A stretch of DNA of 64,000 nucleotides from Diplonema japonicum (GCA_964019335.1 OZ025653.1:666057-730056); one strand, 5' to 3'. Shown: positions 40,953-51,110, counted from the stretch's first letter. Made by a program: numbers and translations. The notes: generated by a model not told the origin, from the letters alone.

Positions 40953-43358
40953 CTAGAAATTAGGCTTAAAGGCGGGCAGCTCAACGACGTTCATTCTGTT
41001 CACTTGGCACGAGCAACCGGAGGTGCTTTGATGGACCAAACTGCTCAATCCTTTGTATTTTGCATCCTTGAAGCAACATCTAGCCTCCGGTGTAACTTCG
41101 TATGGCGTGACGCCTGTAAGAGAGGCCCCGTCGTGGTTCTGCGATGCTTGTATGGTCAGCACGATCTCATCTCTGTTGAGGACGTGCCCTCTCTGTTCTT
41201 TAGGATGCTGCCGCACGATCACAAAGTACCTGCAGCCCTTCTCCAGTCGTATACCATCGTTATCCGACCCTAGCACAACTTGGTGCTTGAAGCAGTACTT
41301 CTTCGAAGTGATCAACTCATCCCCCATGCTACCGCACTTGAGCAGGTCTATCTTTATCGCGACGAGGTCCTGCCTGAGGTCCGTAGGGTGCAGGCCCCTC
41401 CTGTCCCATTGCGTTGCGAAAATTTCGGCAGTGCAATTAAAAGTTGGTGTCAGCATGACATAATGCGTGGGGACGCCTTCTCTGAAGGAGAGTTTGAACC
41501 TGAAGTCCAGCCACCCCTCGTTCTTCCTGCACACGCCGCCACCGTTGAAGTAGTGTTGCACATCTGTCCACGACATCCAGAATGCGCCATCCTCACCGTC
41601 AAACAGCATTTGCGACTGTTGTGGCGACAGTCCTAGCTTTGCAAGGCACAGCTGCATGATCTCCGGGTGCATTGTCCACTCTTTGCTGTTGTCCGACCAT
41701 GCTCCCGCCCACTCTTTTTGGTTTCCCCATGGGTTCCGTATCCTGACTATCTGATGTTCCACTCCCCTGCTCTTCCCTTTCACAGCATCTAGAATAGTGT
41801 ACGCATGCCCTGGCACCAATCCTACCGTATCATACTTGGCTGCAAAGTCTTTTGCACCATCAGAAGCATGCCCTACCACCGTTACATCCAACCCCGGTGT
41901 GGTGACCCACAACATCCTGCCTCTCTCGTCGTGGTACAGTACTTCGTTGAACACATCTCTGTCTTTCCCCCAGTCGAAGTTCCTGCTTGGGAAACCGGTG
42001 AGGTCCGTCAGTGCCACAGCAGGGTCACCCCCGGCTATTGCCTGATAGCTGCCATGAAGCTTGGCGTAGCACTTCTCCAGCATCGCGACCCACATTTCGT
42101 GAGGCTCCTCCTTGTTCTTCGCGAAGCAGGGTCCCGCCTTGCCTTGGATGTCAACAGGCACGAAGCTGTCAACGATGTGCCATTCCCACCACCCGTTCTT
42201 CGCCAGGTGGATTTTGAAGATTCCATGGGCACGCTCTTTATCTTTCCTCTTCATGTATTCCTCTCTGACTGCAGGATCGGGGTGATACTTGAATGTTTGA
42301 CATTCGAACAATGGATACACAAGCTCCTTAGCCATCTCCGCGCATGCCGCAATCGCTGCCATGAACCAGCAGTCGCCCAGTGACCCTTGATCGATGTCGT
42401 TGGGTTCTGCCATCCCGATTACAAGGTCAAAGTTGTAATTCGTAAATATCTCACCGTTGACCTCCGACTCCTCTGGGAGGTACTCCTGCGGCCGCATCCA
42501 TCCTTTGTGGGGCAGTTTCCCTTCTTTGAACTCCTTTCTCACGATAGCCTCTTGACAAGGCGGCCATTCTAAATCAATGTACTGCACGTTTTCAGTCATG
42601 ATGCACGCCGTCACAGCAGCTTCTTTGAACTCCTTGCTCGACAGCAGCCCTGGACGGTCTGACTTTCCAGGGAGGCCAGGTCTGAGGTTCTCAGGGAGGC
42701 TGTCGTTCAGGAAAATTCGAAAGTCATCTACTTCCTTCTTGAGCTTCTGGATAGACTTCTCAACTAAGTTGCTGAGGTACCGCACGTCTTCGGTGGGTGC
42801 GTGGGACACACTGAGCTTCGTGGTTCCAAAGCTACCGACTACAAAGGGCACCGTCTCGCCGGGCATCACTTTTGTGGTGAAGCGATCCTTGCTGCAAGCA
42901 ACTTCTTTACTGGCCGGCTTCAGCTTTGCATTTGGAAACGTGGCATTCACAGTGAACGTCCTATCAGCGGTGTTGTTGTAGACTGCATGTCTCTTGCGGT
43001 CCATGGTTGACAGCAGGAACAACTGATTGTTATAAATATTCTTTGTTTTTGTGCAACTCCACGCATGGTGGGGAGTTCGCTGGACGCCGTCTGGCGTGGC
43101 ACACACGCTGCTCTCGTACAACGTAAACGTGCACACACTGCACAGTCCAGAGCTGTTAATGTATATTTTGAAAAGCTCTTTGTCAGCCCACTCCGCGTAC
43201 AGCTTATAGGACCCCTTGCTGGCGACATCTTCTGCGAACCACGCTGTCACACAGCCATTCTTTCCGCACCCTGCTGCGAGTTCCTCTATGTATGTCTTCG
43301 CCTTTTGGTAGCCATCAGCTGTCACTGTGCCCACAATAGTGTACACGGAAGGTCGCAT
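40953..43358 (-). CDS. Calpain-type cysteine protease
   Basis: An 801-residue, intronless protein. The first 230 residues are not typical of any calpain domain I know (beta-rich start MRPSVYTIVGTVTADGYQKA, then a helical stretch). The CysPc core follows with DIDQGSLGDCWFMAAIA (Cys330), GHAYTILDAV (His518) and IRNPWG (Asn542), so the full triad is present. The C-terminal ~230 residues form two C2L/beta-sandwich-like domains (WTDVQHYFNG onwards). No EF-hands are present, as is usual for protist calpains. Calpains make limited cuts in cytoskeletal or signalling proteins, often calcium-dependent. The ATG at 43358 is preferred over an earlier in-frame ATG because the segment between them contains a branch-like CCTAACG and an AG acceptor. 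It lies just upstream of the metacaspase-like gene in the array. Confidence 0.9.
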   Translation of the reverse strand: MRPSVYTIVGTVTADGYQKAKTYIEELAAGCGKNGCVTAWFAEDVASKGSYKLYAEWADKELFKIYINSSGLCSVCTFTLYESSVCATPDGVQRTPHHAWSCTKTKNIYNNQLFLLSTMDRKRHAVYNNTADRTFTVNATFPNAKLKPASKEVACSKDRFTTKVMPGETVPFVVGSFGTTKLSVSHAPTEDVRYLSNLVEKSIQKLKKEVDDFRIFLNDSLPENLRPGLPGKSDRPGLLSSKEFKEAAVTACIMTENVQYIDLEWPPCQEAIVRKEFKEGKLPHKGWMRPQEYLPEESEVNGEIFTNYNFDLVIGMAEPNDIDQGSLGDCWFMAAIAACAEMAKELVYPLFECQTFKYHPDPAVREEYMKRKDKERAHGIFKIHLAKNGWWEWHIVDSFVPVDIQGKAGPCFAKNKEEPHEMWVAMLEKCYAKLHGSYQAIAGGDPAVALTDLTGFPSRNFDWGKDRDVFNEVLYHDERGRMLWVTTPGLDVTVVGHASDGAKDFAAKYDTVGLVPGHAYTILDAVKGKSRGVEHQIVRIRNPWGNQKEWAGAWSDNSKEWTMHPEIMQLCLAKLGLSPQQSQMLFDGEDGAFWMSWTDVQHYFNGGGVCRKNEGWLDFRFKLSFREGVPTHYVMLTPTFNCTAEIFATQWDRRGLHPTDLRQDLVAIKIDLLKCGSMGDELITSKKYCFKHQVVLGSDNDGIRLEKGCRYFVIVRQHPKEQRGHVLNRDEIVLTIQASQNHDGASLTGVTPYEVTPEARCCFKDAKYKGLSSLVHQSTSGCSCQVNRMNVVELPAFKPNF

Positions 43359-43365
43359 GTGTATG

Positions 43366-43405
43366 CCTTGATGGATAGTGTGGAGAACGTTAGGAAAAAG
43401 AAGAT
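43366..43405 (-). other. Probable trans-splice acceptor of the calpain gene
   Basis: CTATCTTCTTTTTCCTAACG, then TTCTCCACACTATCCATCAAG, then the ATG nine bases later. It has a pyrimidine tract, a CTAAC branch-like site and AG in good order. Confidence 0.65.
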
Positions 43406-43443
43406 AGATGCTGCGGTACCGCCACAGCATGTCTCAAGAGGTC

Positions 43444-45786
43444 TCACCTATCGTTCTGCCCGTCCTTCTGATCGTCCTGGTTGTCGGTGTCTTCCTCAGG
43501 GTGCGTGGGTGCTATGTTGTCCAACAGTTTCGTCAGCAGGAATCGTACCTCGTCGCGTTCTTCGTCTTCATTTTCCAGTGTCTTAACACAGAACGACAAG
43601 CAGCTGTATATGGTTTACATTGTGTCAGCCATGTTTACATACCTCACTACATGTTCCCTCATCCCAGGGATATCCCGCCTAAGCAGTTCTTGGATATAAG
43701 TCTGCAAAGCAAGCCCCACCACCATGCTAGGCACTGCCAGGGCCAGCGCACACAACTCTTGCAATGCGTCGGCGTGCGCGTCATCTGTTTGACCTTCAAC
43801 ACCAATCAAACATGTGGCAAGGAAGGAAACAAGAGACCCTTGCTCTAGCCTGCCAAGAATGCTGTCTGCGAGGCTATCAGGTGCCGCCTCAGGGAAGATG
43901 CATAGATCAATGATGTTGTCTGCAGTGAAAAGGGGTCCAGATGCTGCCGTTACCACACCGATGCACCTCACCAACAACGAACAAAGTGCAATATCATCGT
44001 CTAACTGCACAAGTAAAGGGTCAAGAACATTCGTCAACAGAGAGTCTGCATGCAAAGGTCCCAACCCTTGTGCCATCAGAACTACACTGCAGCACACTAG
44101 CAAGAGCTTATACTCTGTGTTGTCAGATCCGATTGGGAACAAAGGAGTTCGCTTCGTGTTCCACAGCAAACAATCCACGCACCAGGTACGCAGCTTTGGT
44201 TGCAGAGTAGCCGTTAACAGTAGATCAAAGGTAAGACCCAAGGGCGAGGGGCACTCAGAACGATCTGGGTTCTCATCAAGTGTATACTGCTCAAGCCATT
44301 TCACTGATTGGGGAAGGGCCGCAGTTAGCATAACAGTTGCTTCTATACCGCATGCCGCAGCCTCTTCTGCTCCAATGTGTCCTATATCACACAGTGCCAT
44401 CTCGTGCACTGCCTCTTCGAACCGCTTTAGGTCCATCTCCTTCCACCACCGTACAGACCACAGACGGTATGCGGCTTGTCGCACATTGTCTCCGTTCCCT
44501 TTCTCCCTCTTGCCCATTGTCCAGGCCTGCAGGATGGTGTCCACGGCGTGTGTGCCTTTCGTTTTACTGCTCGAAACACCTTCACAGAAGTCCCCTTCGC
44601 TCATATAACCACATTCAAGAATGGTCAGCAACACTGACTCGCATATGCGCCCACACGTGCACTCAGTCAGTAAGAAGGCCTCCGTCGCTTTGTACCTGAA
44701 CTCTTTGAGGATGCCGAAGATGATGTTAACGCACGGGGTGGCGACGGGACTGGTTTTGATGAAGTGCAGAAGGGAAGCGACGAACGGTGTGCCTTGCGAG
44801 AGGTAACAGCTGACGAGGAACCACACAAACGCCGGGCTGTTCAGCTTGTCCGGCGTCATGGTGTTGACGACGAAGGTGCTGTTCAGCTTGATATCAAAAT
44901 ACTCCTCCGGCGCAAGGCCGTGTCCCTCAACATGCCGCACCACATTGAGAAGAGTCGGGCGAAGTTCCTCGAGTGAGGGCGCGACGTCGGTGTCATGTGT
45001 GAGGACCTCGAGGGCAAGGGTCGCAAGGGGCCCCTTGCAAGGCGTGAAGAGGAGGTGGACGAGATCGCCTGGTGAGGCAACGAACTTGTTTTTGATGGAA
45101 TTCCATTCGGTGTCTTTGAAACGCGCGAAGTCTTCTGACGGCAGCGCTGCAAGCTCTGCAAGAACCCAAGGACAAGCAAGGATAGCCTTAAACCCTTCTG
45201 TGTCGCAGTCATACTGCAGACAGCTGCGGATGATACTAAGCGCAGAGTGCGTGCCTTCACTGTTGACCACAGCTGTAGATAAGATTCCCCTCCAAGCAGC
45301 ACGAAGGTGGTTTGCCCCGAGTACACCGTATAGCTGGATGCAGGAAGGGACGGTGCGCACCTCTTGCAAGCTACGGTGCTGTAGAAGAAGATCCATGCCT
45401 CGGGGTAGAGCTCCTTGTGCTCCTTTGTCATTCAGGCAGTCGAAGGGTGATGTGTTAGGGTGGCGTGGTGGTGGGGTGTTTGCATCAAGGCAGGATAGAG
45501 CCGCCCACAACCACCACTGCTTGTCCTCCACTGTCTTAAGGTGTGCCTCGGGAGTGAAGAAACCCCTCCCAAGCACAGGAAGCCCCCCGAACGTTGCATC
45601 GAAGAGTAGCTGGTGTACCTCTTCAGGCCTAGCATCTATCTTCACCACACTTTCATAATCACCACCCCCCAACACTACCCCCCATGTCTTTGATAATGTC
45701 TTGAATTCTGGCTTGTTCCGTAGATCCGGTAGCTGCGTAACCTTCAATAATTTTTGTTCTCCTCGCTTTCTCTTTCTTCCGGGCAT
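43444..45786 (-). CDS. Helical-repeat (HEAT/ARM-like) protein, unrecognised, one intron
   Basis: A 767-residue protein in exons 45786-43643 and 43603-43444; the 39-nt intron (GTATGTAAAC to ATATACAG) removes an early stop and adds SCLSFCVKTLENEDEERDEV and an acidic end. It begins MPGRKRKRGEQKLLK, which looks like a nuclear or nucleolar signal. The rest is almost entirely alpha-helical with many Leu/Ala-rich pairs (LLVCCSVVLMAQGLGPLHAD, LCSLLVRCIGVVTAASG), as in HEAT/armadillo solenoids. No enzymatic motif is visible. The basic head, long solenoid and acidic tail recall ribosome-biogenesis or nuclear-transport scaffolds, but this is inference. It lies 85 nt upstream of the calpain start. Confidence 0.65.
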
Positions 45787-45951
45787 TTTGTGGGTTTTTT
45801 CTTCTCTTTTTTTTTTTTCTCTTCCCCGCGCCCAACTTTTTTTTTTCTTTTACTTGCTTTTCATTTTCTTCTTGGGTTAACAAAAAGAAAAAAAAAGAAT
45901 GAAAAAAAATATCGAAGGACAACAAAAGAACAAGGAAAACGTTTTTTTTTT

Positions 45952-45984
<33 letters not shown>

Positions 45985-46597
45985 TGGGTGGTCACAAGTT
46001 TTTTTTTTTGACGATTGAATAACAATATAAACACCACATTAAAATAAGGGGAAGTGGAATAGGGGTGATAAGTTCCAAAAAACAAGTAGTAAAATAAATA
46101 AAAAAGAAACGATTGTGTTAAAGGTTCACCCCCTCTCCGCCCTTGCAGCTAGGAGCAGTGTACCTCCCCGAAAGAGGCCAGACTGCACGACAAGAACAAG
46201 TGAAGCGAGCAACAAGAGAGCGAGCCAGACAGGAGATGGGTTGTGGCGATTACTGTAAAATGAAAAAAAAAGAATATCAGGCTGACAAATTTCCGAGTCT
46301 TTTCGGTTTCTGTGTTTTGTAAGGCTGCACAATTTTAACTTTACAGTATTCTTTTTCTTCTTTGATATTCTATATATTAGACTCTTTTACCAAGATTTTT
46401 CATTCCTCTTGCCTCCTTTTCCTTTTTATCGAATTATATAGTACAATTATAGCAGAGCACAAATTTTTTTTCGCTTTTTTTTTTTTCTCGTTCTAGGCAG
46501 GGGAAAGAGAAGGACAAAAAAAAAAAATGAAAAGCCATCCCAGTTGGTGGACAAGAATACTGCCTCATTTTTTTTTTTTTTCCTCCCCCAAATAGAT
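45787..46597. repeat. Low-complexity intergenic region
   Basis: T and A homopolymers and AT-rich sequence. The only coding signal is the possible small membrane-protein exon at 46126-46252. Confidence 0.5.
46126..46252 (-). CDS. Possible last exon of a small membrane protein
   Basis: After a strong acceptor-like TTTTTTTTTCATTTTACAG the minus strand encodes NRHNPSPVW, a hydrophobic helix LALLLLASLVLVVQ and SGLFRGG with a short tail to a TGA. This is reminiscent of small tail-anchored secretory proteins of the RAMP4/SERP1 type. No convincing upstream exon or ATG could be joined, so the model is incomplete and may be wrong. Confidence 0.3.
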
Positions 46598-47830
46598 CTA
46601 CAACAAACACCTCACACCATAATAGCATAAAACAACGGCAAGCAGATACCCGTGGAAAACGAACTGATAAGCGAACGATACAAAGGGCCAAAAGACGGTG
46701 CCAGCGATCCTTGCAGCCCTCTGCTTCTTCTTGCGGGTCACCTTGAACGCTTCGGGATCCGAGTAGAACAGGTCTCTGTCACGATACATCAAAGACCGGA
46801 TCCTCCTGTTTAACGGGGTGTACCCCAAAAGCGGCATCATCAACGTCAAAAATTCGACCACTCCGGGAAGGGGTTTAGGACAACCTGGTTCGACAGGGAG
46901 CGTGGTCTCATAACGTAATTCAAACTGCTTGTAAAGAAGAGCAGTGTACCCGTAAAAAAATTGATGCGACGGAGGTGTGTTGACACCGAAGCCTTCTACG
47001 ACAATACGCTGCAGTTCTAAACCCGATTTTGGTATGGACAGCATACGGAGGCGCGACCATTGATGCCAATCCATAAAACATTCCTTGTTGAACTCAAGGG
47101 TTTTACACACATTGTACTCATCTGTAACACCCAGAAAATACGCAATAAGCCTCCACACCGCCACCATCTTCCTTTGTTCCTCAGCAGGTATATTTTTAAT
47201 TGCGTATTGTATAATGTCGATCGACACCGCGCTGAACCCCAACAGCGTCTCTGCCAAGTCGTACTGCGATAGCATCACACCGTTTTCCTCGGATTTTACG
47301 ATGCCCAGCTCCATAGACTTCGCTCTTGCATAGGCGTGCATGGCTCTGATTTGTTTTAAAGACCGCCGTCCGTCTGATTTGTGGTCTTCCAAATCAAACC
47401 GCATCCAGTCTTGAAGGTGAAACCCTGTAGCCATGTACCTCTCGTATGCAATGGCAGGCGACTTGCCGTACCCCGAAGCTAGCAGAACCTCCGAAAACCG
47501 TTCGATGCTGTAACCTAGGATCAACGAGCCAGACAGTGAGATGAAAGAAGCGCCCACGAGATCCCTCCACAAGGCCTGTCCTTCTCGTACTTCGCCCCAG
47601 TCGACCCATGCCGGGGGTTCTGTGTCCGGTAGCGTGCCTGCGTTGTGGATCGCGCAGAGCAGCGTGCTTCTTTCTATTGCGTCGTACAACGGATCACCGA
47701 TGTGCACGCCCTTCGCGATGCCTTTCATGACCCCGTGGTACGGTGGTGGGTTCATGGACTCCTGCCTCCATGGTGTGTCTTCTTCCTTGATGAAGTTGAT
47801 TTTATTCTTCACGTGTGTTATGGTGTCCAT
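46598..47830 (-). CDS. MpaB/latex-clearing-protein-like (DUF2236) oxygenase
   Basis: A 410-residue intronless protein read from MDTITHVKNKINF. The region from about residue 85 to 290 follows DUF2236: the helix around GASFISLSGSLILGYSIERF, IRAMHAYARAKS with a candidate heme or metal ligand His, LSQYDLAETLLGFS, and WRLIAYFLGVTDEYN. Relatives include MpaB of fungi (ER-bound oxygenase that cleaves a farnesyl chain) and bacterial latex-clearing proteins. The C-terminus has a membrane segment (FAYQFVFHGYLLAVVLCYYG), so it may be anchored in the ER. The substrate could be an isoprenoid or other lipid; that is inferred from the family. Intergenic DNA on both sides is low-complexity. Confidence 0.75.
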   Translation of the reverse strand: MDTITHVKNKINFIKEEDTPWRQESMNPPPYHGVMKGIAKGVHIGDPLYDAIERSTLLCAIHNAGTLPDTEPPAWVDWGEVREGQALWRDLVGASFISLSGSLILGYSIERFSEVLLASGYGKSPAIAYERYMATGFHLQDWMRFDLEDHKSDGRRSLKQIRAMHAYARAKSMELGIVKSEENGVMLSQYDLAETLLGFSAVSIDIIQYAIKNIPAEEQRKMVAVWRLIAYFLGVTDEYNVCKTLEFNKECFMDWHQWSRLRMLSIPKSGLELQRIVVEGFGVNTPPSHQFFYGYTALLYKQFELRYETTLPVEPGCPKPLPGVVEFLTLMMPLLGYTPLNRRIRSLMYRDRDLFYSDPEAFKVTRKKKQRAARIAGTVFWPFVSFAYQFVFHGYLLAVVLCYYGVRCLL

Positions 47831-48169
47831 GGTTTTCTTTTTTCTTTTTTTTCTTTCTTTGGATGAATTGGTGAGAAGGACGAACAAAATAAGAAATAAG
47901 AAATAAGAAATAAGAACTAAACGGATAATGAAATAAAAAAGAAGAGATTAGGTCTTGTAAAAAACCTCGGCTTAAAAAGTTTTTTTAGAAAAAAGAAAAA
48001 GAATATATGAGTTAAAGGAGGCCGGTGTTGACAACGCCCTGCACAAGAACTGTCTACTTGATTACAGGGGGGCGCACCGCGGCTGAGTTGTAGCTTCTAA
48101 AGCAGAAAAAAACAAAGAGTCTCGATCTATCTCTTGATCAAAAGGGCACAGTGTTAAAAAAGACTATTT
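47831..48169. repeat. Spacer with a family C repeat copy
   Basis: It contains (ATAAGAA)n near 47888-47915 and the repeat copy at 48001-48087. No gene is visible. Confidence 0.6.
48001..48087 (-). repeat. Dispersed repeat family C, 5'-truncated copy
   Basis: The 87 nt match 31001-31080 (GTCTACTTGATTACAGGGG and GGCGCACCGCGGCT), then homology stops. The shared GAATATATGRGTTAAAGGAG marks the coding-sense 3' end, next to A-rich DNA on the plus strand. Confidence 0.75.
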
Positions 48170-49912
48170 TCAAGAAAGGGAGCAGCGCGACTCACCTGCC
48201 TCGTCTCTCCGTTTGTGTCCGTTCGTGTCCACACGGAGGGACATCTGGAGGTGGATCTCACCCTCAACGTCGCTGCCCTGCAGTTTATGCCAACAGTCGG
48301 CAAGCTCATGGAAGTTGAACCTGTACTTCACGAGGGGGATTTCAACACTGCCGATGAAGTTCTTATCGAAGCACATGAACTTCAGGCTGTCGAAGAGGGT
48401 TACGCCGAATTCAAAAGTCTCGTTCCACACAGGGCACTCTCTGTCGTAGCAACACACTGTTCTTGCTTTTTCGCACTGTTTCCCTCTGTCCATTGTCCAT
48501 ATGATGCAGTGGCAGGCAAATGTCTTGCCCTGTGGGCCCAGCCCACGTCCTTTGACCACTGTTAGAGTCATAATCTGTTTTACTCGTGCAGATTCCCTGA
48601 ATTGCTCCCATCCCCCCGGGACCCACATTCCAGAAGGATCCTTAAACCCATTCCGGATGAAATATGACAGTGCTCTTGTGATCGGCATGAACTCCGATGG
48701 TGAGATGCTCGCGACCCTCAGCTTGTTGATGGGCTCGACGACAGGCAGCACCGTCCACCCAGCTGACTTAGAGCTGTCTCGGTACAGTGCAGCAAACACC
48801 AGCCCAATGGTCTCACGGCTCAGCTTTGTGAGGTTTGTCCTGACAAGTTCTCGCCTATCCTCTTGGTTGTGCGTCGTGCCCTTGCCTACCTTCTTCTTCT
48901 TAACTTCGAACAGTCTGCAGTAAGCACCTGTGACCGATGCTAGTTTTGTATTCCACTCGCCGTCGCGCTCCACAGTCGAGACCGCGAAGAACAAAGTGTC
49001 CACGTTACTGCTGATCCTTGTTATGTGGATGTCGACCTTCTCTTTGTCAGAGCTTTTGGGGTCTGCTGTGGTGACTACGTTGTCGCCCCTATGGATGCAT
49101 GCCATGTCGGTGGAGACGAGCTTGTTCTTTGAGTTCACGTGGTCGACGTACTCTCCGTTTTTGTCGAAGTAGATGACGGTGCAGTCCAGGTCCTCGTCTT
49201 TTGACCACCCGACACCAAACACGAGGTGCGTCACGCCTTCGCTGACCTGTGTGCCGGCAGTCTGCTTGTCGGTATTAATGTTCACATGAAGTGCTTTCTT
49301 GTCCCGCAGTTCTTCGGGGATCTCTAGCAAGTCACGCATTTTTTGCAACAGTTGCAGGTCTCCAACGTTGTGCCCCTGCGCAGGGAGATTCAACTCGATC
49401 AGCTCCCATTCATGCGTCTTTCGCCCTCGGGGCGAGCTTGATTCGATATGCCTCGACCTCTTCAGTTCGCATACAATGGTGGCAGTGTGGTCCTTCGACA
49501 GGCGCACTGGAATGGACGTGATCTGTTCTTCAACCGTCATGTCAGTGACTTCACATGTCACAGAGTCCACGTTCCCAAGGTTGTAGGTTTTGTTGTGGCA
49601 TGTGATGACAAGCATAAGATGGTACACCTCAGCAGGCACCTTGGACAGAAACACTTGAATTGCCTCATCGTCATCGTCACCTTCACCTGTCGTGTTGTCG
49701 CCAGTGTGGATCATCCAGTCGCCCTCTGCCGTCAGTTTATTGAAGTACACCACGGTACCGGGGTTGCCCGCCTTGTCGAACGACACGCACGACACATCCA
49801 AGTCGAAGGGCTCGTCGCCGATGAAGTCCCACCGCAGTCCGAAGTTAAGCTCCCTGTTCGAGGGGATCAAGATGGGCAGGTTGTCACGTCCCTCGATATC
49901 CTGCTGCGACAT
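48170..49912 (-). CDS. Tandem TerD domains plus C2 domain
   Basis: A 580-residue protein starting MSQQDIEGRDNL, eight bases after a CACTGCAG acceptor. Two TerD (tellurium-resistance/stress) domains occupy residues 15-165 and about 195-370: RELNFGLRWDF with FDLDVSCVSFDKAG, and later LVFGVGWSKDEDLDCTVIYF. TerD domains bind calcium through acidic loops such as GEGDDDDEAIQ. A C2 domain follows (about 450-560; IMTLTVVKGRGLGPQG, PVWNETFEFGV), which usually binds membranes with calcium. This combination suggests a calcium-responsive stress or membrane-trafficking factor. TerD is mainly bacterial but also occurs in some protists, such as slime-mould cAMP-binding proteins. The last codons contain CAGGTGAGT, a perfect donor, so another small terminal exon is possible but not resolved. 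Confidence 0.85.
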   Translation of the reverse strand: MSQQDIEGRDNLPILIPSNRELNFGLRWDFIGDEPFDLDVSCVSFDKAGNPGTVVYFNKLTAEGDWMIHTGDNTTGEGDDDDEAIQVFLSKVPAEVYHLMLVITCHNKTYNLGNVDSVTCEVTDMTVEEQITSIPVRLSKDHTATIVCELKRSRHIESSSPRGRKTHEWELIELNLPAQGHNVGDLQLLQKMRDLLEIPEELRDKKALHVNINTDKQTAGTQVSEGVTHLVFGVGWSKDEDLDCTVIYFDKNGEYVDHVNSKNKLVSTDMACIHRGDNVVTTADPKSSDKEKVDIHITRISSNVDTLFFAVSTVERDGEWNTKLASVTGAYCRLFEVKKKKVGKGTTHNQEDRRELVRTNLTKLSRETIGLVFAALYRDSSKSAGWTVLPVVEPINKLRVASISPSEFMPITRALSYFIRNGFKDPSGMWVPGGWEQFRESARVKQIMTLTVVKGRGLGPQGKTFACHCIIWTMDRGKQCEKARTVCCYDRECPVWNETFEFGVTLFDSLKFMCFDKNFIGSVEIPLVKYRFNFHELADCWHKLQGSDVEGEIHLQMSLRVDTNGHKRRDEAGESRCSLS

Positions 49913-49917
49913 ATTGC

Positions 49918-49955
49918 CTGCAGTGCGGTGCGCCAAGCAGTGTTAAAGGGTGCAT
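49918..49955 (-). other. Probable trans-splice acceptor of the TerD-C2 gene
   Basis: The whole gap between the upstream stop (49962) and this start is 49 nt; it contains CCCTTTAACACTG and then CGCACTGCAG. Confidence 0.55.
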
Positions 49956-49961
49956 CAAATA

Positions 49962-51110
49962 TCATAGTAACATATGGAAATACGTCTCAAGAAGTTCTGG
50001 GAATGCATGAACATCCACCTCCACAGCATGCAGCTTGTGGAGTTGTGCGTATGTAGGCAGTCTATCACGGTGCCTGTTGTTGAGCGCACGGAACTCGTGG
50101 GAGAGGAGCTCTGCTGTTTTTTGGTCGTTCCGAATGTTTTTGAGGATGAAGGTTGACGCTGGGTCCAGGTCAGTGTACGTCGGTGTCGGGGTTCTGGGGG
50201 GACATAGGGAGAGAACCAATAATGCAGCGCTGAGTGTGGCGAACAGAGTGCCCGCCTCGTCGGCCCTGTGTCCCCGGAGGATACTTTTCAAATCGACGCT
50301 CTTCCGCCGACGGGCCAGTCTCTTCTTGCGCACAAACCGCACCGACCCTATCGTGACTGACAAGGATGGGGTCCTTGAAGGGGGCGCGGGTTGGAGGAAC
50401 TGAGCAGACTGAAAACAAGAAGGGGAACCAAGCCTGGTAGGACTGTGCTTGGGGGATGCTACAGGGGAGTTGGCGTCACTGGTTGTTTCACTTTCTGCTT
50501 CCTTGTAGATATTCGAGGCGAGGAGCTGGAGGATAGGGATGGCTTCCGTCCTGATGAACCACCCAACCCAGTCGTTCAGCGTCATCCCGCTGTCGATGGC
50601 CTCGAGCAGGGGGGCAAGCTTCCCGGGGTTGTTGCAGCATTTCAACACACAGGTTTGCGTGACCATTTCGTGTTCGTGTATGTTTTTAAAGACAAGCTCG
50701 GATTTTTCTCGTATCATGTCCAAGGTGCTTGTGATCTCTGTATGGCTTATCTTGGTAACGGTGTGACGTTCGTGTTCAAAGTCCTGAATGAGGGCGTTGA
50801 GCACATGGTCACGGTTGCCACCTTCAAGGGTCTCCCTTGCATCTGCCCCGTCCGTATCGTCTAGTGCAGTGATGAACTGCCACTTTGCTGTCTCCGATTG
50901 GAACACAGGGTTCCTCCCTTTTGCGAAGGACCACCGCTTACATCGGCGCCGTTCCCTTTTCTCAGTTGTGTTCTCATGTGGACAGTGTGTTAGCTGTGCC
51001 GTTATTTTCCTGCCTTTCACGCTGTACATCCCTCCCTTGTACTTCATTGCGAGCAGTGGCAACGCCTTCACGATCTCAGCAGAAGGGGTCACTCGTGACG
51101 TTTCCCTCAT
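49962..51110 (-). CDS. Hypothetical 382-residue protein
   Basis: A single-exon frame starting MRETSRVTPSAEIVK. It has a basic N-terminal region (KRERRRCKRWSFAKG), a helical middle (residues 110-205), a Ser/Pro-rich linker (SPVASPKHSPTRLGSPS) likely to be phosphorylated, a second basic cluster (RKKRLARRRK) and one hydrophobic stretch TLFATLSAALLVLSL near residue 295. The C-terminal 80 residues are helical. I do not recognise a domain. The downstream neighbour starts only 49 nt after its stop, so the two must share a transcript. Confidence 0.6.
   Translation of the reverse strand: MRETSRVTPSAEIVKALPLLAMKYKGGMYSVKGRKITAQLTHCPHENTTEKRERRRCKRWSFAKGRNPVFQSETAKWQFITALDDTDGADARETLEGGNRDHVLNALIQDFEHERHTVTKISHTEITSTLDMIREKSELVFKNIHEHEMVTQTCVLKCCNNPGKLAPLLEAIDSGMTLNDWVGWFIRTEAIPILQLLASNIYKEAESETTSDANSPVASPKHSPTRLGSPSCFQSAQFLQPAPPSRTPSLSVTIGSVRFVRKKRLARRRKSVDLKSILRGHRADEAGTLFATLSAALLVLSLCPPRTPTPTYTDLDPASTFILKNIRNDQKTAELLSHEFRALNNRHRDRLPTYAQLHKLHAVEVDVHAFPELLETYFHMLL

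Noticed and set aside
43359-43430. Earlier in-frame ATG of the calpain (MLWRYRSIYLL)
   Set aside because: The segment contains a pyrimidine tract, CCTAACG and AG, so it is more likely the acceptor region than coding.
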